DNA of 64,000 nt from Flavobacterium foetidum (GCF_004634245.1 NZ_SJTF01000010.1:1-64000), one strand, 5' to 3'. Positions 35,777 through 46,093 are shown, counted from the first letter of the stretch. Program-made: numbers and translations. Notes: a model not told the origin generated them from the sequence alone.

Positions 35777-37432
35777 ATGAAAAAATATTTTAATAGCGCT
35801 TTAATTGCCTTTTTTATTGGTCTGATTTCCAACGCTCAAGGGCTTTTAAATAAATCAGAAACCGTTTTCACGCATCAGGACACATTGCGTGGCAGTATTA
35901 CCAAAGAAAGAGCTTGGTGGGATTTAAAATATTATCATTTAAATGTAAAAGTAAACCCAAAAGAGAAAACAATTTCAGGATCAAATACTGTTCGATATAC
36001 TGTTTTAACGGAAAACAACAGAATGCAGATTGACTTGCAGGAACCCATGAATATTACAAAGGTTACTCAAAACGGCAAAGAGCTAAAATTTGAAAGAGAT
36101 GGAAATGCTTTCTTCATCACTTTAACTGAAAAACAAAAAGTAGGAGACACAAAAGAAATTGTGATTTCATACAATGGAAAACCAAAAGAAGCAGTTAGAG
36201 CACCTTGGGACGGAGGATTTTCATGGAAAAAAGATAAAAACGGAAAAGATTTTATCGCCACATCTTGTCAGGGTTTAGGCGCAAGTGTTTGGTGGCCATG
36301 TAAAGATCATATGTACGATGAAGTAGAAAATATGTTAATTAGTGTAAATGTTCCTGGAGATTTAACAGAGGTTTCTAACGGAAGACTACAAAGCGTTAAA
36401 AAAGAAAAAGACGGAACTAAAACTTTTAACTGGTATGTTTCCAACCCGATTAATAATTACGGCGTAAACATCAATATTGGAGATTATGTAAATTTTTTTG
36501 AAGTATTTAAAGGAGAAAAAGGCAATTTGGATTGTAGTTATTATGTGTTGAGAGATAATTTGGCTTTAGCTAAAGAACATTTCAAAGATGCTCCAAAAAT
36601 GCTGAAAGCCTTTGAAAATTGGTTTGGACCTTATCCATTTTATGAAGACAGTTACAAATTGGTTGAAGTTCCTTATTTAGGTATGGAACATCAAAGTTCT
36701 GTAACTTACGGAAATCAATACAAACAAGGATATTTAGGAAAAGATTTAAGCGGAACCGGCTGGGGATTAAAATTTGATTTTATTATTATTCACGAATCTG
36801 GCCACGAATGGTTTGCTAATAATATTACCTATAAAGATATCGCTGACATGTGGATTCATGAAAGTTTTACCAATTATTCTGAAAGCTTGTTTTTGGAATA
36901 TTATTACGGAAAAGAAGCTGGTGCAGAATATGTTATAGGCTGCAGACAAAATATCGAAAATGACAAGCCAATTATTGGTCATTATGATGTGAATAATGAA
37001 GGTTCAGGAGATATGTATCCAAAAGGTGCTAATATGCTTCATACAATTCGTCAAATTATTAATGATGATGCCAAATGGAAATCGATTTTAAGAGGTCTTA
37101 ATAAGACTTTTTATCATCAGACCGTAACTTCTAAGCAGATTCAGGATTATATAAATGATCATTCGGGAGTGAACTTTAACCGCGTTTTTGCTCAGTATTT
37201 GACGACAACTAAGATTCCGGTTTTTGAATACATGTTTAAAAACGGTACTTTGGGCTATCACTGGACCAATTGCGTAGCTAAATTTGATATGCCAGTAAAA
37301 GTTAAAATCAACGGAGAAGAAACCTGGTTGATACCAACAACAGAATGGCAGTCTATCAAAACAGATAATGAAGACAGAAAACTGGAAGTAGATAAAAATT
37401 TCTATGTAACGACTTCTAATATAATCGAATAA
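35777..37432 (+). CDS. Secreted M1-family metallopeptidase
   Basis: 551 aa from the ATG at 35777, chosen for its signal peptide (MKKYFNSALIAFFIGLISNAQ). N-terminal beta domain, then the exopeptidase-type motif LGMEHQSSV (equivalent of GAMEN) and the zinc site HESGHEWFANN with the third ligand Glu 18 residues on in WIHESFTNYSE. Lacks the long C-terminal helical domain of full aminopeptidase N. Exported peptide hydrolysis. Confidence 0.92.
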   Translation: MKKYFNSALIAFFIGLISNAQGLLNKSETVFTHQDTLRGSITKERAWWDLKYYHLNVKVNPKEKTISGSNTVRYTVLTENNRMQIDLQEPMNITKVTQNGKELKFERDGNAFFITLTEKQKVGDTKEIVISYNGKPKEAVRAPWDGGFSWKKDKNGKDFIATSCQGLGASVWWPCKDHMYDEVENMLISVNVPGDLTEVSNGRLQSVKKEKDGTKTFNWYVSNPINNYGVNINIGDYVNFFEVFKGEKGNLDCSYYVLRDNLALAKEHFKDAPKMLKAFENWFGPYPFYEDSYKLVEVPYLGMEHQSSVTYGNQYKQGYLGKDLSGTGWGLKFDFIIIHESGHEWFANNITYKDIADMWIHESFTNYSESLFLEYYYGKEAGAEYVIGCRQNIENDKPIIGHYDVNNEGSGDMYPKGANMLHTIRQIINDDAKWKSILRGLNKTFYHQTVTSKQIQDYINDHSGVNFNRVFAQYLTTTKIPVFEYMFKNGTLGYHWTNCVAKFDMPVKVKINGEETWLIPTTEWQSIKTDNEDRKLEVDKNFYVTTSNIIE

Positions 37433-37455
37433 AAAATTCGATAAATTCCAATTTT

Positions 37456-37505
37456 AAATCCCAAATTCCTCCCGAAGTTCAGGAGTGGAGTTTGGGATTT
37501 TTTTT
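37456..37505 (+). terminator. Intrinsic terminator after the M1 peptidase
   Basis: AAATCCCAAATTCC pairs imperfectly with GGAGTTTGGGATTT, followed by five more T. Confidence 0.7.
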
Positions 37506-37569
37506 ACGGATTTTTGGATAAAATCCGAAAGGTTTTAATATCTGTCAGATTTGTTGCTATTAAGAGCAG

Positions 37570-37677
37570 TTTGTCATTTCGACCGAAGGGAGAAATCGCA
37601 CTAGCATTTCCGCAAAGTAAATGACCAATCTTTGCAGAGTTTCGAGTGTGATTTCTCCCTTCAGTAGAAATGACAAA
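37570..37677. repeat. Second copy of the 34.1-kb REP/MITE-like element
   Basis: Left arm begins TTTGTCATTTCGACCGAAGG and the right arm ends GAAATGACAAA; two mismatches in the arms, inner GTGTGATTTCTCCCTTC shared with the first copy. Sits between two terminators. Confidence 0.85.
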
Positions 37678-37711
37678 AGGTTTGAAAACTATAGTTTTTT
37701 CAAACCTTTTT
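37675..37711. terminator. Bidirectional terminator
   Basis: AAAAGGTTTGAAAA pairs with TTTTCAAACCTTTT around a CTATAG-containing loop. Serves the minus-strand gene at 37748 and any leftward-facing read-through. Confidence 0.75.
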
Positions 37712-37747
37712 GGAATTTGGATTTTTTTTATTGGAATTTTTAAAAAA

Positions 37748-39292
37748 TCACCTATTGTTCAACTTTGCTTTTTCCTTAATGATGTCAGCAATTTTTCGGT
37801 TTTCTATTTTGCTTTCAAGCCATGAAATAATGTCAAGATACAAAAATGCTCTTTTTTCATAGGTGCTTTTTTCTAATTCAACAAAGCGGGCGTGCATTTT
37901 CTTAAACTCTTTTTTGATATCAGCTGGGTAAAAATTATTTAAGTTTCTTAAGAATTTAATGATCTCTTTTTGCACTTCATGAAGATCATTCATTTTAATC
38001 AAAAACTTATACGTGTTTTTAAGATGATTTTCTAAATAATAATCTTTTCCGATTTCGTAATGAGCAATCAATGATAACAATCTGGCAAAACACATCAGGT
38101 CTTCACGCATAGTCAAGTTCTTGTTGTTGATGATTTTGTCTAGATAGAAAATACATTCATTATATTTCTCAATCCCGAAGTAGATAGAGGCTATTTTGTA
38201 GAAAAACAACATTTCGTGATGTTCATCAAGATGGTCGCTGTGCAACTTTAGTTTCTCTAAAATTTCTGGAATTAGATATTCGCTTTCAGCGAAAGTTCCT
38301 GCCAAAATATGCAAATTCAGCTTGTTGTTATAAACATAAAGAAAAGACAACGAAGCAATATTGTCATTTACCGGAAATTTAGGGTCGACAATAGTTTCCT
38401 CCAGTTTGTTCAAATATTTTTTGAAATTAGATTTGTACTTCAGCATATAAAGTGATTCCAGAAAATAATGATTTCCTTTTAGAAAAAACACAGGATTAAG
38501 ATAAATCATATTAGGATTATCATAAAACAGTGTTACCCATTTATAGGCAAATTTATAGCTGGCCAGAAAATCCTGAACCAAAAAGCTTCTCCAAAGACTA
38601 GCATTATAAAACCAGTATTTTTCTCTAAAACCAAACTTGCTTTCGTCTAGTTTTGCGATATGCCTGTTAAAATAATCGTCTATATATTTGTACTCGGCAT
38701 CACTTTTTACATAACCAGTTTTCAGCATGATTCCATACAACTGAAGAGATAAATTCGATAATTTGCTTGAAATTGTATTTCGGTAATTCAATTCTTTTGC
38801 CTGAATGACAAGCTCGTCGGCTCGTCCTTGGATACTTCGAGTAATATACTGCGATTCTATTAATTTTTCGAATTCAACAATTTCATACGCCATATATTTT
38901 TCGTCATTCTCCAAAGCTTGCTGTTTTGTCTTGTCTAAAATCTTCAAACTCTGCTTGTACAACCCTTTATTGTAGAGAATAACGGCAAAATCCATTTGCT
39001 CTCGAAGTTGATAACGAATGTTCTGACTTGGAATATTCAGTCTGATGCTCACTAGAATCTGTTTGTACAGGTATGATTTTAAGTTAGATAACTGTACTTT
39101 TTGTATAATGCCACTTTTAAGAATAAGCTTTTCATCGTAAGTTTCAGATTTATCCAAAATATTAAACAATTCAATAAATTTTGTATTAGAGCTGGTTTCT
39201 AATCGGCTTGCGAAAATTTTAAATTGTCTTTTTTCTGATTTTGATAGTGATTTTATTAATACAAATAAGAAATCTTTTTGATGGTTAGCCAT
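37748..39292 (-). CDS. Large helical protein, possibly TPR-like, unknown
   Basis: 514 aa, no signal peptide or membrane segment. Strongly helical and rich in Lys, Tyr, Leu and Ile, with repeated tandem-helix stretches such as VILYNKGLYKQSLKILDKTKQQALENDEKYMAYEIVEFEKLIES and KIASIYFGIEKYNECIFYLDKIINN that look like degenerate TPR units. N-terminal MANHQKDFLFVLIKSLSKSEKRQFKIF. Cytoplasmic protein-protein scaffold is a reasonable inference. Divergent from leuA, 149 bp apart. Confidence 0.7.
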   Translation of the reverse strand: MANHQKDFLFVLIKSLSKSEKRQFKIFASRLETSSNTKFIELFNILDKSETYDEKLILKSGIIQKVQLSNLKSYLYKQILVSIRLNIPSQNIRYQLREQMDFAVILYNKGLYKQSLKILDKTKQQALENDEKYMAYEIVEFEKLIESQYITRSIQGRADELVIQAKELNYRNTISSKLSNLSLQLYGIMLKTGYVKSDAEYKYIDDYFNRHIAKLDESKFGFREKYWFYNASLWRSFLVQDFLASYKFAYKWVTLFYDNPNMIYLNPVFFLKGNHYFLESLYMLKYKSNFKKYLNKLEETIVDPKFPVNDNIASLSFLYVYNNKLNLHILAGTFAESEYLIPEILEKLKLHSDHLDEHHEMLFFYKIASIYFGIEKYNECIFYLDKIINNKNLTMREDLMCFARLLSLIAHYEIGKDYYLENHLKNTYKFLIKMNDLHEVQKEIIKFLRNLNNFYPADIKKEFKKMHARFVELEKSTYEKRAFLYLDIISWLESKIENRKIADIIKEKAKLNNR

Positions 39293-39404
39293 TGTAAAAA
39301 ATAATAATATAACTTATTGATATTCAAATATTTGATATGCTATAAATTGTTTTATGAACAGTATAATTTCATTAAAATGAATTTCGTACTGCATTACTTC
39401 AATA

Positions 39405-39412
39405 TATATTTG
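39405..39412 (+). promoter_or_regulatory. -7 promoter box for leuA
   Basis: Exact TATATTTG, 29 bp before the leuA ATG. No leader peptide is visible between them. Confidence 0.55.
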
Positions 39413-39441
39413 TTATCAAGATGTGAAATTACATTAAATAA

Positions 39442-40623
39442 ATGAATATGAATAGAGAGAAAGTTCAAATTTTTGACACCACTTTACGCGACGGCGAACA
39501 GGTCCCAGGATGTAAGTTAGATACTAAACAGAAATTAGTTATCGCAGAACGACTAGATCAAATGGGGGTTGATATCATCGAAGCAGGCTTTCCTGTGTCA
39601 AGTCCAGGCGATTTTTTATCGGTCTCTGAGATTTGTAAAATTGTCGAAAACGCAACAGTTTGTGGCCTTACAAGAGCCGTAAAAAACGATATTGACGTTG
39701 CGGCGGCAGCACTTAAAAATGCTAAAAAACCTAGAATCCATACCGGAATCGGAACTTCAGAATCTCATATCCTCCACAAATTACAAACCACTCCAGAAGA
39801 TATTATTGCTAGAGCAAAATTTGCTGTTGCGCATGCAAAATCATATGTAGAAGACGTTGAGTTTTATGCAGAAGATGCAGGTAGAACAGATAATGCTTTC
39901 TTGGCCAAAGTATGTGAAGAAGTTATTAAGTCGGGAGCAACTGTTTTAAATATTCCGGATACAACTGGATATTGCTTGCCGGAAGAATATGGAGCAAAAA
40001 TCAAATATCTTAAAGAAAACGTAAAAGGAATTGAAAATGTAATCCTTTCGTGCCATTGCCATAACGATTTAGGAATGGCTACTGCAAACTCAATTGCGGG
40101 AGCTATCAACGGAGCAAGACAAATAGAATGCACCATCAATGGTATCGGCGAAAGAGCCGGAAATACAGCTCTTGAAGAAGTAGTAATGATTTTTAAACAA
40201 CATCCTTACTTAAATCTTGATACAAATATTAATACGAAAGAATTAAACGCAATGAGCCGTTTGGTTTCTGAAAGCATGGGAATGATTGTACAACCAAACA
40301 AGGCCATTGTTGGTGCAAATGCATTTGCTCACAGCTCAGGAATTCACCAAGACGGTGTTATCAAAAACAGAGCAACATACGAAATCATGGATCCGCTTGA
40401 TGTAGGAGTAAATGAATCGTCAATTATATTAACTGCCAGAAGCGGAAGAGCGGCTTTGGCTTACCGTGCTAAAAAAGTAGGGTACGAACTCACAAAAGTA
40501 CAATTGGATATTGTATACATTGAGTTCTTGAAATTTGCGGATATCAAAAAAGAGGTTTTAGATTCTGATATTCATCAAATTATTGAGGCATCTAAGATAG
40601 AAGGAGACTTAATTAGAAGCTAA
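39442..40623 (+). CDS. leuA: 2-isopropylmalate synthase, short form
   Basis: 393 aa. HMGL-like TIM barrel with [17 protein letters not shown] (metal and acid residues), [14 protein letters not shown] and metal-binding [13 protein letters not shown], then [12 protein letters not shown] and [10 protein letters not shown]. Condenses acetyl-CoA with 2-oxoisovalerate. It ends about where the barrel and linker end: the usual C-terminal LeuA dimer/regulatory domain (about 120 residues) is absent, so leucine feedback through that domain is not expected. ATG at 39442 or 39448 both fit. leuC and leuD are not in this window. Confidence 0.88.
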   Translation: MNMNREKVQIFDTTLRDGEQVPGCKLDTKQKLVIAERLDQMGVDIIEAGFPVSSPGDFLSVSEICKIVENATVCGLTRAVKNDIDVAAAALKNAKKPRIHTGIGTSESHILHKLQTTPEDIIARAKFAVAHAKSYVEDVEFYAEDAGRTDNAFLAKVCEEVIKSGATVLNIPDTTGYCLPEEYGAKIKYLKENVKGIENVILSCHCHNDLGMATANSIAGAINGARQIECTINGIGERAGNTALEEVVMIFKQHPYLNLDTNINTKELNAMSRLVSESMGMIVQPNKAIVGANAFAHSSGIHQDGVIKNRATYEIMDPLDVGVNESSIILTARSGRAALAYRAKKVGYELTKVQLDIVYIEFLKFADIKKEVLDSDIHQIIEASKIEGDLIRS

Positions 40624-40674
40624 TTATTAAAGTAGGAACAATAAAGGATTTAAATACATAAAGAACGAGACGTT

Positions 40675-41793
40675 ATGAATTTGAAAATTGCAGTTTTGCC
40701 GGGAGATGGAATTGGGCCTGAAGTTATTTTACAAGCTAAGAAAGCATTATATGCTATTGCTGAAGTTTATAATCATGAATTTGTTTTTGAAGACGCACTC
40801 ATGGGAGCTGTTGCAATTGATAAAACTGGAAATCCGTTGCCGGAGCAAACATTAAATCTCTGTCTAAATACAGATGCAGTTCTGCTTGGCGCTATTGGTG
40901 ATCCAAAATATGACAACAATCCAAATGCAAAGGTTCGTCCGGAACAAGGATTATTAAGACTTCGCAAAGAATTGGGTTTGTTTGCTAACATCCGTCCGAT
41001 TAAGCCATACAAAGCGTTAATCGAAGCTTCTCCTTTAAAAAGAGAAATTATTGAAGGAGCTGATTTTACAATTTTCAGAGAATTAACAGGTGGTGCTTAT
41101 TTTGGTGCAAAAACACTGAATGAAGAAGGAACACACGCCTCAGATTTATGTGAATATACAGAAGAAGAAATCACCAGAATTGCACATCTGGCTTTTAAAG
41201 CGGCTCAAAAACGACGCAAAAAGCTAACAATGGTTGATAAAGCAAATGTTTTGGAAACTTCAAGATTGTGGAGAAAAGTAGTTCAGAAAGTGAGCGAAAA
41301 TTATCCAGACGTTAAGCTTGATTTCTTATTTGTGGATAATGCGGCAATGCAGTTGATTTTAAATCCAAAACAATTTGATGTGATTTTGACTGAGAATTTG
41401 TTCGGAGATATTCTATCGGATGAAGCCAGCGTAATTACAGGATCTATTGGTTTATTGCCATCTGTATCTTTAGGAGAAAAAAATGCTTTGTTTGAGCCGA
41501 TTCATGGATCATATCCTCAGGCAAAAGGAAAAAATATCGCAAATCCGATTGCTTCAATTTTAGCTGCAGGACTTTTATTAGAGCATTTTGGATTGACCAA
41601 AGAAGCGAATGTTGTCTTTAAAGCGGTAGAAAAAGCAATTGAATACAAAGTAGTTACAATCGATTTAAAGCCAGACTCCAAATTCGGCACAAACGAAGTA
41701 GGAGAGTTTGTTTCGAACTTTATTTTCAGCAAAGACGATTTGCTGTATTTTAATAATGACAATGTTACTATTGGACAATCTACAATTGTTTAA
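40675..41793 (+). CDS. leuB: 3-isopropylmalate dehydrogenase
   Basis: 372 aa. LAVLPGDGIGPEV-type start (IAVLPGDGIGPEVILQA), RPEQGLLRLRKELGLFANIRP, substrate loop IFRELTGGAYFG and DNAAMQLILNPKQFDVILTENLFGDILSDEAS with metal-binding Asp residues. Oxidative decarboxylation in leucine synthesis. 51 bp after leuA and co-transcribed with it. Confidence 0.95.
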   Translation: MNLKIAVLPGDGIGPEVILQAKKALYAIAEVYNHEFVFEDALMGAVAIDKTGNPLPEQTLNLCLNTDAVLLGAIGDPKYDNNPNAKVRPEQGLLRLRKELGLFANIRPIKPYKALIEASPLKREIIEGADFTIFRELTGGAYFGAKTLNEEGTHASDLCEYTEEEITRIAHLAFKAAQKRRKKLTMVDKANVLETSRLWRKVVQKVSENYPDVKLDFLFVDNAAMQLILNPKQFDVILTENLFGDILSDEASVITGSIGLLPSVSLGEKNALFEPIHGSYPQAKGKNIANPIASILAAGLLLEHFGLTKEANVVFKAVEKAIEYKVVTIDLKPDSKFGTNEVGEFVSNFIFSKDDLLYFNNDNVTIGQSTIV

Positions 41794-41875
41794 TATTTTC
41801 TGTTAAAAAGTAAAGATAATAACAAGAAGTATCGAAAATGTTGAGATTTTATTTTTTTAGTTCCCTGAGTTTTTA

Positions 41876-41883
41876 TACTTTTG
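41876..41883 (+). promoter_or_regulatory. -7 promoter box of the ilv operon
   Basis: TACTTTTG matches TAnnTTTG, 18 bp before the leader ATG. Confidence 0.55.
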
Positions 41884-41901
41884 TAACGCTAAAAAAATGA
41901 A

Positions 41902-41979
41902 ATGATGCAAATCTCAATTATTATTATTTCTGTCGTTGTTGTCAATGTGATTCACACATCTGCATCGGGAATGTTATAA
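41902..41979 (+). CDS. ilv operon leader peptide
   Basis: A 25-codon frame reading MMQISIIIISVVVVNVIH and on to a TAA: four consecutive Ile codons, then four consecutive Val, with a further Val-Asn-Val-Ile. It lies between leuB and ilvD, directly after a promoter box and before a strong terminator. This fits an attenuator that senses charged Ile- and Val-tRNA, the products of the downstream genes. A second ATG at 41905 could equally be the start. Confidence 0.9.
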   Translation: MMQISIIIISVVVVNVIHTSASGML

Positions 41980-42003
41980 ATATAATTGAAAAACTATATT
42001 ACA

Positions 42004-42034
42004 AACCTTCCAAATACTGGAAGGTTTTTTTTTG
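42004..42034 (+). terminator. ilv attenuator terminator
   Basis: AACCTTCCA pairs perfectly with TGGAAGGTT around AATAC, followed by T8. It starts 25 bases after the leader stop and ends about 30 bases before ilvD. Confidence 0.88.
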
Positions 42035-42064
42035 AATAAAAATTAAAAAATAAAATAAACAATA

Positions 42065-43738
42065 ATGGAATTAAATAAGTACAGCAAGACCATCACTCAA
42101 GATCAAACACAGCCTGCGGCGCAAGCGATGTTGTACGGAATTGGTTTAACTGAAGAAGATTTGAAAAAAGCACAAGTCGGGATTGTGAGCATGGGTTACG
42201 ATGGGAACACGTGTAACATGCACTTGAATGATTTAGCAAAAGATGTTAAAAAAGGTGTTTGGGATGCAGATCTTGTCGGACTTATTTTTAATACCATTGG
42301 TGTCAGTGATGGTATTTCTAACGGAACTGAAGGAATGCGTTACTCATTGGTTTCTAGAGATGTAATTGCCGATTCTATCGAAACGGTTGTTGGTGCGCAA
42401 TGGTATGATGGCGTAATTGCAATTCCAGGTTGTGATAAGAATATGCCTGGAGCATTAATCGCTATGGGAAGACTGAATCGCCCTGCAATGATGGTTTACG
42501 GAGGTTCTATTCATTCAGGAAAATGGAAAGGTGAATCACTGAATATTGTTTCTGCTTTTGAAGCTTTAGGAAAAAAAGTGAGAAACGAAATTACTCCAGA
42601 AGATTTTAAAGGTGTTATCCAAAACTCTTGTCCTGGTCCAGGAGCATGTGGCGGAATGTACACTGCAAATACAATGTCTTCTGCAATTGAAGCTTTAGGA
42701 ATGAGTTTGCCTTATAGTTCTTCAAATCCAGCTTTGAGCCAGGAAAAAAGAGACGAATGCGCCGCTGCCGGAGCTGCAATCAGAATTTTATTAGAAAAAG
42801 ATATTAAGCCAAGAGACATCATGACTCGCAAAGCTTTCGAAAATGCGATTACTATTGTGGCTGTTTTAGGAGGTTCTACAAATGCGGTAATGCACTTGAT
42901 CGCAATGGCACATTCTGTTGGAATTGAAATCACTTTGGATGATTTTCAAGCTATTAACGACAGAACACCAGTATTGGCAGATATGAAGCCAAGTGGCAAA
43001 TATATGATGGAAGACATTCATGCTGTTGGAGGTATTCCAGCAGTAATGAAATATTTATTGAAAGTTGGACTTATTCATGGAGACTGTTTGACGGTTACTG
43101 GAAAAACAGTTGCTGAAAACTTAGCTTCAACTCCAGATTTACAAGACGGTCAAGAAGTAATTCACGAAATACAAAAAGCCTTAAAGCCAACAGGAAATAT
43201 TCAGGTTTTATACGGAAATCTTGCTTCTGAAGGTGCTGTTGCAAAAATCAGTGGTAAAGAAGGGGAGTATTTCGAAGGGCCAGCTGTTGTATTTGAAGGT
43301 GAATTTGAGGTAATTCCAGGTCTTCAAGCCGGAAAAATTAAACCAGGTAATGTAGTCGTCATTAGAGGTTGTGGACCAAAAGGTGGTCCGGGAATGCCTG
43401 AAATGCTAAAGCCTACATCTGCCATTATCGGAGCTGGATTAGGAAGCAGCTGTGCACTAATTACAGACGGTAGATTCTCGGGCGGTTCGCACGGTTTCGT
43501 GGTAGGGCACGTTACACCAGAAGCATATGACGGTGGAGGTATTGCGCTAGTAAAAGATGGAGATTTGATTGCTATCGATGCGGTGAAAAATACAATCGAC
43601 CTGAAGATATCTGACGAAGAGTTTGCAGCCAGAAAAGCAGCTTGGGTTAAGCCGCCATTAAAAGTTGACAGAGGAGTTTTGCTTAAATATGCCAGATCGG
43701 TTTCAAGTGCATCTACAGGTTGCGTAACCGATAAATAA
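42065..43738 (+). CDS. ilvD: Dihydroxy-acid dehydratase
   Basis: 557 aa. Iron-sulfur enzyme making 2-oxo acids for valine and isoleucine. Cluster Cys residues lie in [24 protein letters not shown] and [21 protein letters not shown]; also [12 protein letters not shown] and the C-terminal [15 protein letters not shown]. First gene after the attenuator. Confidence 0.95.
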   Translation: MELNKYSKTITQDQTQPAAQAMLYGIGLTEEDLKKAQVGIVSMGYDGNTCNMHLNDLAKDVKKGVWDADLVGLIFNTIGVSDGISNGTEGMRYSLVSRDVIADSIETVVGAQWYDGVIAIPGCDKNMPGALIAMGRLNRPAMMVYGGSIHSGKWKGESLNIVSAFEALGKKVRNEITPEDFKGVIQNSCPGPGACGGMYTANTMSSAIEALGMSLPYSSSNPALSQEKRDECAAAGAAIRILLEKDIKPRDIMTRKAFENAITIVAVLGGSTNAVMHLIAMAHSVGIEITLDDFQAINDRTPVLADMKPSGKYMMEDIHAVGGIPAVMKYLLKVGLIHGDCLTVTGKTVAENLASTPDLQDGQEVIHEIQKALKPTGNIQVLYGNLASEGAVAKISGKEGEYFEGPAVVFEGEFEVIPGLQAGKIKPGNVVVIRGCGPKGGPGMPEMLKPTSAIIGAGLGSSCALITDGRFSGGSHGFVVGHVTPEAYDGGGIALVKDGDLIAIDAVKNTIDLKISDEEFAARKAAWVKPPLKVDRGVLLKYARSVSSASTGCVTDK

Positions 43739-43791
43739 TCGACAAAAAGAATGAATTTGATAAAACTCAGATTCTAAAAAATATTACCACA

Positions 43792-45489
43792 ATGGGAAAA
43801 ATAAGAATATCAGGCGCTGAAGCCGTTATTAGATGTTTACTAGAAGAAGGCGTAGATTTAATTTATGGTTATCCAGGAGGAGCTATAATGCCGGTTTACG
43901 ACGAATTATATAAATTTCAAGATCAACTGCACCATGTATTAGTGCGTCACGAGCAAGGTGCAACTCACGCCGCTCAAGGATATGCAAGAGCAACAGGAAA
44001 AGTAGGAGTGGCTATTGCTACTTCGGGACCTGGAGCTACAAATTTGGTTACTGGAATTGCTGATGCACAGATAGATTCTACACCAATGGTTTGCATTACA
44101 GGTCAGGTAGGAAGACATTTACTGGGTTCTGATGCTTTTCAGGAAACTGATATTATCGGAATTTCGACTCCAGTTACAAAATGGAATTTTCAGGTTACTG
44201 AAGCTTCTCAGATTCCTGAAATTATGGCCAAAGCATTTTATATTGCACGTTCAGGCCGTCCAGGTCCTGTATTGGTAGATATCACTAAAAATGCTCAGTT
44301 TGACGAGTTCGATTTTAGTTATGAAAAATGTACTGGAATTAGAAGCTATAATCCGGTTCCGAAATTAAAATTAGATAAAGTTGCCGAAGCCGCGGCGCTG
44401 ATTAACAGTGCTAAAAAGCCTTTAATCGTTTTCGGTCAGGGAATTATCCTTGGAAGAGCTGAGGCTGAATTTAAAGCGGTAGTAGAAAAATCTGGAATTC
44501 CTGCAGCTTGGACTATTTTAGGGCTTTCGGCACTTCCGACCGATCATCCTCTAAATGTTGGGATGCTGGGGATGCATGGAAATTACGCTCCAAATATTAA
44601 AACAAATGAATGCGATGTTTTAATTGCATTTGGAATGCGTTTTGACGACCGTGTTACTGGAAATTTGAATACCTACGCAAAACAGGCAAAAGTAATTCAT
44701 TTCGAAATCGATCCAGCTGAGATTGATAAAAACGTAAAAACAGAAATAGCTGTTTTAGGAGATGTAAAAGAATCGTTAGCGGCGCTTTTACCATTGATCG
44801 ACCAAAAATCTCATGAAGCTTGGCATAATGAATTCAAAGAATTGCATAAAATCGAATATGACACTGTAATTAAAGACGAATTGAATCCGAGTGAAGATAA
44901 AGGAATTTCAATGGGCGAAACTATTGAAATGATCAATAAACATTCAAAAGGTGATGCTATTATCGTTTCTGATGTTGGACAGCACCAAATGTTTGCTTGC
45001 CGTTACGCAAAATTCAATTCAACAAAAAGTAATATTACTTCTGGTGGGTTAGGAACAATGGGTTTTGCGCTTCCGGCGGCAATTGGAGCAAAAATGGGGC
45101 AACCTGAAAGAGAAGTGGTAGCGATTATTGGTGATGGAGGTTTCCAAATGACTATTCAGGAACTTGGAACAATTTTTCAGACACAAGTACCGGTAAAAAT
45201 CGTGATTCTTAATAATGAATTTTTAGGAATGGTGCGTCAATGGCAGGAATTGTTCTTTGACAACAGATATGCTTCAACAAGAATGACAAACCCAAATTTT
45301 GTTGCCATTGCAGAAGGTTATCATATTAAATCTAAAAAAGTGACACAAAGAGAAGATTTGGATGCGGCTGTAGCAGAAATGCTTGCTTCAAAAGATTCTT
45401 ATTTCTTGGAAGTTATGATTGAAAAAGAGAATAACGTCTTCCCAATGATTCCAACGGGAGCATGTGTTTCTGAGATTAGATTAAGCTAA
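43792..45489 (+). CDS. ilvB: Acetolactate synthase large subunit
   Basis: 565 aa thiamine-diphosphate enzyme. GYPGGAIMPVYDELY and RHEQGATHAAQGYARATGKVGV contain the catalytic Glu region; FAD-binding middle domain; TPP motif IGDGGFQMTIQELGTIFQTQVPVKIVILNN. Makes acetolactate or acetohydroxybutyrate with the small subunit encoded next. 53 bp after ilvD. Confidence 0.95.
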   Translation: MGKIRISGAEAVIRCLLEEGVDLIYGYPGGAIMPVYDELYKFQDQLHHVLVRHEQGATHAAQGYARATGKVGVAIATSGPGATNLVTGIADAQIDSTPMVCITGQVGRHLLGSDAFQETDIIGISTPVTKWNFQVTEASQIPEIMAKAFYIARSGRPGPVLVDITKNAQFDEFDFSYEKCTGIRSYNPVPKLKLDKVAEAAALINSAKKPLIVFGQGIILGRAEAEFKAVVEKSGIPAAWTILGLSALPTDHPLNVGMLGMHGNYAPNIKTNECDVLIAFGMRFDDRVTGNLNTYAKQAKVIHFEIDPAEIDKNVKTEIAVLGDVKESLAALLPLIDQKSHEAWHNEFKELHKIEYDTVIKDELNPSEDKGISMGETIEMINKHSKGDAIIVSDVGQHQMFACRYAKFNSTKSNITSGGLGTMGFALPAAIGAKMGQPEREVVAIIGDGGFQMTIQELGTIFQTQVPVKIVILNNEFLGMVRQWQELFFDNRYASTRMTNPNFVAIAEGYHIKSKKVTQREDLDAAVAEMLASKDSYFLEVMIEKENNVFPMIPTGACVSEIRLS

Positions 45490-45493
45490 AAAA

Positions 45494-45552
45494 GTTTCAT
45501 GTTTCAAGTTTCAAGTTTCAAGTTCAATAACCTGAAACTTGAAACCTGAAAC
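45494..45552. repeat. GTTTCAA tandem/inverted repeat between ilvB and ilvN
   Basis: GTTTCAAGTTTCAAGTTTCA in tandem opposite TGAAACTTGAAACCTGAAAC; arms can pair. A flavobacterial spacer of the same family as the outer arms at 31.0-31.2 kb. Confidence 0.8.
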
Positions 45553-45571
45553 AAAAATAAACTAAAACAAA

Positions 45572-46093
45572 ATGGAAGATAAAACATTCACCATATCAGT
45601 ATATTCAGAAAATAATGTAGGTTTATTAAATAGAATATCAGGAATATTCTTAAAGCGTCACATTAACATACTAAGTCTAAACGTTTCAGAATCAGAAATA
45701 GAAAATGTTTCAAGATTCATCATAGTAGTAAATACTACAGAAAAATGGGTTCAGAACATTGTTGGTCAAATAGAAAAGCAGATTGATGTTATAAAAGCAT
45801 TTTATCATACAGACGAAGAGACTATTTTTTTAGAAAATGCTTTGTTCAAGATCGCTTCAAGTTTGTTGTTTGACGAAAAGCAAATACAAAACATTATTAA
45901 AGAAAGCCAGTCAACGATTGTTACTGTTTCTAGGGATTTCTTTGTGATTTCTAAATCAGGAAGACGTTCAGAAATAGAAGAACTGTACAATAAATTCAAA
46001 CCATATGGAATCATGCAGTTTGTACGTTCAGGCAGGATTTCGGTTTCTAAAGAAAAAATGGAAATTTCATCACTTTTAGAAACATTCAAATAG
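45572..46093 (+). CDS. ilvN: Acetolactate synthase small (regulatory) subunit
   Basis: 173 aa. N-terminal ACT domain (1-75; ISVYSENNVGLLNRISGIFLKRHINILSLNVSESE) that binds valine, then the C-terminal regulatory domain (about 80-170). It confers feedback inhibition on IlvB. 82 bp after ilvB, with the repeat in between. Confidence 0.92.
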   Translation: MEDKTFTISVYSENNVGLLNRISGIFLKRHINILSLNVSESEIENVSRFIIVVNTTEKWVQNIVGQIEKQIDVIKAFYHTDEETIFLENALFKIASSLLFDEKQIQNIIKESQSTIVTVSRDFFVISKSGRRSEIEELYNKFKPYGIMQFVRSGRISVSKEKMEISSLLETFK

